Part shown: piece by piece, positions 60,078-64,000 of the stretch
Numbering within the stretch: position 1 is the first letter of the stretch
Layout of the letters: each line of letters starts with the position of its first letter
DNA from: Natronorubrum halophilum
Lineage (GTDB): Archaea > Halobacteriota > Halobacteria > Halobacteriales > Natrialbaceae
Length of the DNA stretch: 64,000 nt
Reading direction: 5' to 3'
NCBI RefSeq assembly: GCF_003670115.1
Contig: NZ_QQTY01000002.1
Location: forward strand, 930,001-994,000
Position numbers and translations under genes: made by a program
The notes under the pieces: generated by a model
The model's input: the letters and a program-made list of their open reading frames with translations, nothing else
The model's database searches: none
What the model was told of the DNA's origin: nothing

Positions 60078-61715
60078 ATGACCGCTCGAGACGGCTCGCG
60101 TCTTCTCGCTCTCCCACCGTCGGCGCTCGCCGACCGGCCCGTCGCGACGCTCGAGGACCTCGACCGGACGCTCGACGCCGACGGCCTCTGGGTGCTCGGT
60201 CCGTCTCGAGACCCGCAGGCCTTCGCGCGCGCTCGCGGGCTGTTCGACGCGTCGGCGTTCCATCCGCCGCTCGAGACCGGCGACGACGGACCGATTTCTC
60301 GGCAAGCGATCGGCAGGACGGCCGACGGAGACGCCCTCGAAATCGCCGTCGCTCAGGGGCTTCCCTCGCTGCGGACGACGCCGAATGCCGTCTCGAACGA
60401 GCTCCGTGAAAACGAGCCGACCATCACCGCACTCGTCTGCGACGACGTCACGACGACCGTTCGGCCCACCGCTCTCGAGACCGCGCTCGAGGGCGCGGGC
60501 ACGCTCGCCAGCGCACTCCCGTCCGGTCGGGTCACGACCGTCCTGACGGGCGGCGAACCGGCCGGGTACGACGAACTGTGGCACCTCGACGCGGACACTG
60601 GTGCGGTTCGGGCCGTCGACCACGACCTGCTCGGCGGCGTCGAACCGCTCGCCGACGACTGCGTCTCGGTCCGAATCCAGGGCGCAGGCCCGGTCGAGGG
60701 CTACAGCCGGCGGCAGTCGATCGCGAGCCTGACGCTCACCGGCGACGGTATCGAGCGCGTCGACACCCACGAGATCACCGACTTCGGTCTCGAGGCCGTC
60801 TCCGGAATCGGCCCGAAAACGGCCGAACGACTCGCCGAGCGCGGGGTGACGACACGCCCGGAACTCCTCGAGACGGACCTCGAGACGCTGGCCGACCTCC
60901 CCCACGTCGGCCGCGAACGGGCCCGCACGATGCACCGGCACGCGAGGGTGCTCGAGACCGGCGAACCGAGACGGCTTACCGACGACTCCCTCCCCGGCGA
61001 GAACTGGTCGACGCCGCCGCTCTGTCTCGATATCGAGACCGACGGGCTCTCGCCGACGATCATCTGGCAGGTGGGCATCTACGACCCCGCGACGGACGAG
61101 TACCGCGCGTTCGTCGAGCGCGCCGACCCGACCGACCCGGGGCCGGTGCTCGAGGCCTTCTGCGACTGGCTGCTGGGCGTCCACCCCGACCGCGCCCTGC
61201 TCACGTGGAACGGCTGGCGCTTCGACTACCGCCACCTCGGGTCCTTCATCGCCCGCCACCTTCCCTACTACGTCGACGAGTGGGAGTCGATCCCCAAATT
61301 CGACCTGTATCTCTGGGCCGCGAGCAACGAGAACGCGTTGCTCCCCGGGCGGACGAACGAACTCGGGACCGTCTCGGACGCGCTCGGTTACGAGAGCGCG
61401 GGAACCGGACTCGACGGCGCGCGAACCGCGGCGGCCTACCAGCGGTTCATGCGGACGGGTGCACCGCTCGAGTGGGGCCGTCACGAGGCCTACTGCGAGG
61501 ACGATTGTCGAGCGCTGTGGCACGTCTACGAGCGGCTCCGGGACGCACCACGGGCCGAGTCCTGGACGGATTCGAACCGCAGTGACTCGAGTCGGGTAGC
61601 TGCGGACATCCCAGACACGGAGCCGTCAAACGAGGAGTCGACGAGTCGGCGAACGAACCGGCGTACCTCGCGTGAGACGACCACCGGCGAACAGACTGGA
61701 CTGAGTGATTTCTGA
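60078..61715 (+). CDS. RNase H-like 3'-5' exonuclease with HhH domain, MrfB-like
   Basis: A 546-residue protein. The C-terminal part carries a DEDD-type exonuclease: LCLDIETDG (Asp318, Glu320), TWNGWRFDYRHLG and EAYCEDDCRALW, as in the RNase_H_2 proteins YprB/MrfB. Before it (about 240-295) is a helix-hairpin-helix repeat (VSGIGPKTAERLAERGVTTRPELLETDLETLADLPHVGRERA), a DNA-binding element. Just 3 bases separate it from the helicase gene. In Bacillus the equivalent pair, MrfA/MrfB, repairs mitomycin C damage, so archaeal repair of interstrand or bulky lesions is a good inference. Confidence 0.85.
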   Translation: MTARDGSRLLALPPSALADRPVATLEDLDRTLDADGLWVLGPSRDPQAFARARGLFDASAFHPPLETGDDGPISRQAIGRTADGDALEIAVAQGLPSLRTTPNAVSNELRENEPTITALVCDDVTTTVRPTALETALEGAGTLASALPSGRVTTVLTGGEPAGYDELWHLDADTGAVRAVDHDLLGGVEPLADDCVSVRIQGAGPVEGYSRRQSIASLTLTGDGIERVDTHEITDFGLEAVSGIGPKTAERLAERGVTTRPELLETDLETLADLPHVGRERARTMHRHARVLETGEPRRLTDDSLPGENWSTPPLCLDIETDGLSPTIIWQVGIYDPATDEYRAFVERADPTDPGPVLEAFCDWLLGVHPDRALLTWNGWRFDYRHLGSFIARHLPYYVDEWESIPKFDLYLWAASNENALLPGRTNELGTVSDALGYESAGTGLDGARTAAAYQRFMRTGAPLEWGRHEAYCEDDCRALWHVYERLRDAPRAESWTDSNRSDSSRVAADIPDTEPSNEESTSRRTNRRTSRETTTGEQTGLSDF

Positions 61716-61718
61716 ACC

Positions 61719-64000
61719 ATGAGCGAACGACAATCCGACGAACGGGCCGCCGTCCCGGTCACCGGCGACGAACTGATCGAAACCTTCCCCGGGTATCGGA
61801 ACCCCGACGATATCTCGCTCCTCGAGCGTCCCGGCCAGCCCGCATCGACCGTTCCGAGCGCGGACGTGCTCCGCCCGGAACTCGCGGCCCCGCTCGAGCA
61901 CGACCTCTACACCCATCAGGCCGACGCCCTCGAGGCGCTCGCGCGCGAGGAACACGTCTGCGTCGCGACGAGCACCTCCTCCGGGAAGACCCGGATCTAC
62001 GCGCTCCAAATAGCGCGACACTACCTCGAGGCGACGGCTCGAGGCGACGCGTCCACCGCGTACCTGCTCTATCCGACGAAGGCGCTCTCGCGGGATCAAG
62101 AGCGGAGTCTGAACGATCTCTACGACGATCTGGGGCTCGAGATCACGGTCCGAGTCTACGACGGCGATACCGAACGCGGCCGGAATCGCAAGCGGATCCG
62201 CGAGGAGGCCGACGTCATCATCACGAACTTCGCGGGCGTGAACACCTACCTGCACGACCACGACCGCTGGGCGCGATTCCTCTCGAGGTGCGAACTCGTC
62301 GTGCTCGACGAGTCCCACACGTACACGGGCGTCCACGGAATGCACGTCGCCTGGATCGTCCGTCGGCTCAAGCGCGTGCTCTCCTACTACGACGCCGATC
62401 CGCAGTACGTCCTGACGAGCGCGACGATCGGCAACCCCGGCGAGCACTCGAGCGCCCTGATCGGCGACCCCGTCACCGTCGTCGACGAGGACGGTTCCCC
62501 GGCGGGGCCGCGGGATCTGGTCCTCTGGAACCCGCCGCCGCAGGCGCACGACGATGGGGACGAACGCGACGGCTGGAACGACGGTCCGGGCGGCGAGGGC
62601 GACCGGGGTGGCGACGGGATCGGAGCGGGCGACGACCTCGCGGACGACGCCGTCGTCGAGCGGCTCCCCGCTACCGTCGAGGCCCCGCGGCTGCTCTCGC
62701 ACCTGACGTATCGGGACGCCCAAACGCTGCTGTTTACCCCCTCGAGAAAGCTCGCCGAGCTCTCGATCAAGCGGGCGTCGAAACACCGCCACGACAACCA
62801 CTACTACACGAATCCTACCCGAGGGAGCGCGATCGAACCCTACCACGCCGGTCACTCGCGGAAGAAACGCCACGGCACCGAACACCAGCTCAAGACCGGC
62901 GTTCTCGACGGCGTCGCCTCGACGAACGCCCTCGAGTTGGGGATCGATATCGGCGCGATGGACGCGACGGTCCAGCTCGGCTACCCCGGCCAACGGCAGT
63001 CGTTCTGGCAGCAGATCGGTCGCGCGGGCCGCGGTTCGAAGCGAGCCCTCTCGGTACTCGTCGCCGAACACCGCACGCTCGACCAGTACGTCGTGAACAA
63101 CCCCGACTACCTGCTCGAGAACGACGTCGAGGACGCCGTCGTCGATATCGAGAACGACGCCGTCTTCGCCCAGCACCTCCGCTGTGCGGCCGACGAACTC
63201 GCGCTCGACGAGTCGGATGCGGGGACGTTCGCCGAGCGCGACCGACTCGAGCGCGCCATCGAGATGTGGCGTCGCGCGGGTCGGTTAACGGGCGCGCTCG
63301 AGACCGGCGTCTCCTACGTCGGTCCACCGCGGCCGCAGGGGTCGATCTCGCTGTACGCGACGACGGGCGAGGAGTACGAGGTCGAACTCGCCGAGGGCGT
63401 CGACTCGTCGGAGAACCCGGAGATGGAACCGCTCGCGACGGAGCGCGTGCTGCGGGATTTCCACGAGGGCGCGGTGCGGCTCCACCAGGGTCGGCAGTAC
63501 GAGGTCACGGCCGTCGACCACCGCCCGTCGCGGCCCTCGGTGACGCTTCGCCCGACGAACGTGGAGTACTACACGCGAACGCGAACCGACGTGACCGTTC
63601 TCGACGCGGTTTCCGAGGAGTCTCGAGCGATCGGCGACTTCACGCTGCACTTCGGCCGCGGGCGAGTGCTCGTCTACCACGGCACCTACGACGAGGTCGC
63701 GATCCACGGCGGCAAGAAAAAGGCGCAGTCGATTCCGACCGAGAACCCGCCGCTGTCGATGGAGACGCAACTGTGCTGGCTCGAGGTGCCCCAGGACGTC
63801 GAGCGCGCGCTGATAGAGAAATACCGCTCTCACTCCGTGCCCGAACTTGAGGACGGGCTTGCGGAGACGGCCCATCTGGGCTACGCGGGCGGACTTCACG
63901 CCGCGGAGCACGCGACGATCGGCGTCGCACCCCTCGAGTTGATGGTTGACAAGCGCGATCTGGGCGGCCTCGCGACGCTGACGATCGACTCCCACCTCGA
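61719..64000 (+). CDS. DEAD/DEAH helicase, YprA/MrfA or Hrq1-like (incomplete at the window end)
   Basis: A helicase of which 760 residues are visible; the reading frame runs off the right edge. Walker A is TSTSSGKT (Lys90), Walker B DESH (Asp197), motif III LTSATI, motif V STNALELGIDIG and motif VI QQIGRAGRGSKR. The later region (SMETQLCWLEVP, ETAHLGYAGGLHAAEHATIGVAP) is the DUF1998-type C-terminal zinc domain start of the MrfA/Hrq1 family. An acidic insertion (about 270-300) is haloarchaeal. It lies 3 bases after the exonuclease gene, so the two form a repair operon. Confidence 0.92.
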   Translation, partial: MSERQSDERAAVPVTGDELIETFPGYRNPDDISLLERPGQPASTVPSADVLRPELAAPLEHDLYTHQADALEALAREEHVCVATSTSSGKTRIYALQIARHYLEATARGDASTAYLLYPTKALSRDQERSLNDLYDDLGLEITVRVYDGDTERGRNRKRIREEADVIITNFAGVNTYLHDHDRWARFLSRCELVVLDESHTYTGVHGMHVAWIVRRLKRVLSYYDADPQYVLTSATIGNPGEHSSALIGDPVTVVDEDGSPAGPRDLVLWNPPPQAHDDGDERDGWNDGPGGEGDRGGDGIGAGDDLADDAVVERLPATVEAPRLLSHLTYRDAQTLLFTPSRKLAELSIKRASKHRHDNHYYTNPTRGSAIEPYHAGHSRKKRHGTEHQLKTGVLDGVASTNALELGIDIGAMDATVQLGYPGQRQSFWQQIGRAGRGSKRALSVLVAEHRTLDQYVVNNPDYLLENDVEDAVVDIENDAVFAQHLRCAADELALDESDAGTFAERDRLERAIEMWRRAGRLTGALETGVSYVGPPRPQGSISLYATTGEEYEVELAEGVDSSENPEMEPLATERVLRDFHEGAVRLHQGRQYEVTAVDHRPSRPSVTLRPTNVEYYTRTRTDVTVLDAVSEESRAIGDFTLHFGRGRVLVYHGTYDEVAIHGGKKKAQSIPTENPPLSMETQLCWLEVPQDVERALIEKYRSHSVPELEDGLAETAHLGYAGGLHAAEHATIGVAPLELMVDKRDLGGLATLTIDSHL

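Noticed and set aside
61626-63176. 516-codon minus-strand frame
   Set aside because: It is antisense to the helicase, which has all helicase motifs on the plus strand.

Overview
The window is a stretch of a halophilic archaeal chromosome (class Halobacteria, probably a Natrialbales-type genus). The evidence is the GC-rich DNA with strongly G/C third codon positions, the very acidic proteins, many twin-arginine lipoproteins, AT-rich TATA boxes about 25-30 bases before start codons (leaderless transcripts), GTG starts with four-base overlaps inside operons, and typical haloarchaeal families (HTH-10/Bat regulators, HalOD1, DUF5804, archaeal S-adenosylmethionine synthetase, archaeal ThiI). About 65 genes and one tRNA-Lys(CTT) fill it. 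I see no rRNA, CRISPR array, insertion sequence or prophage, so it reads as core chromosome with some lineage-specific genes.

Layout. 0-6.4 kb: an S66 peptidase, a thioesterase, a TraB-family membrane protein coupled to a site-2-type protease, purM and a small lipoprotein. 6.4-7.7 kb: a small iron-type module, with a 55-residue protein behind two DtxR-like boxes and dpsA behind a third. 7.8-13.9 kb: aldehyde dehydrogenase, a lipoprotein, a PfkB sugar kinase, a YihY membrane protein and a YbaK deacylase. 14-16.9 kb: a zinc ABC transporter (znuACB order). 17.5-20.8 kb: fused ADP-forming acyl-CoA synthetase coupled to a DRTGG/P-loop protein. 21.3-25 kb: a winged-helix regulator, a CdpB-like PRC-barrel protein, a DHH/TrkA-N protein behind a striking palindrome, tRNA-Lys and a TRAM protein. 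25-35 kb: a beta-helix protein, a metallo-beta-lactamase-fold protein, HalOD1, tungstate/molybdate transporter (wtpAB without an ATPase), a Bat-like regulator, enoyl-CoA hydratase, an Asp-rich PRC protein, a Gln-rich disordered protein and a glycosidase-like protein. 35.5-45 kb: pyrBI, a RecA-fold protein without a P-loop, a SlyD-like FKBP, a CYTH protein, S-adenosylmethionine synthetase, an MFS carrier and ThiI. 45-53 kb: cysteine synthase, leucine dehydrogenase-like enzyme, thioredoxin, a WbqC/deacetylase pair and a YyaL-type protein. 53-64 kb: HdeD-like protein, aconitase, folA-thyA, an MFS carrier with a stop near its expected start, and an exonuclease/helicase pair resembling bacterial MrfB/MrfA, the helicase running off the edge.

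Most genes serve housekeeping metabolism: pyrimidine, purine, folate/dTMP, S-adenosylmethionine, cysteine, acetyl-CoA/ATP and metal uptake. The most unusual points are the TraB protein with a membrane block inserted into its catalytic-type domain, the paired DtxR-like boxes over a tiny gene, the 21-base palindrome at the DHH gene start, the Gln-rich protein with a coupled small gene, and the archaeal MrfAB-like pair.
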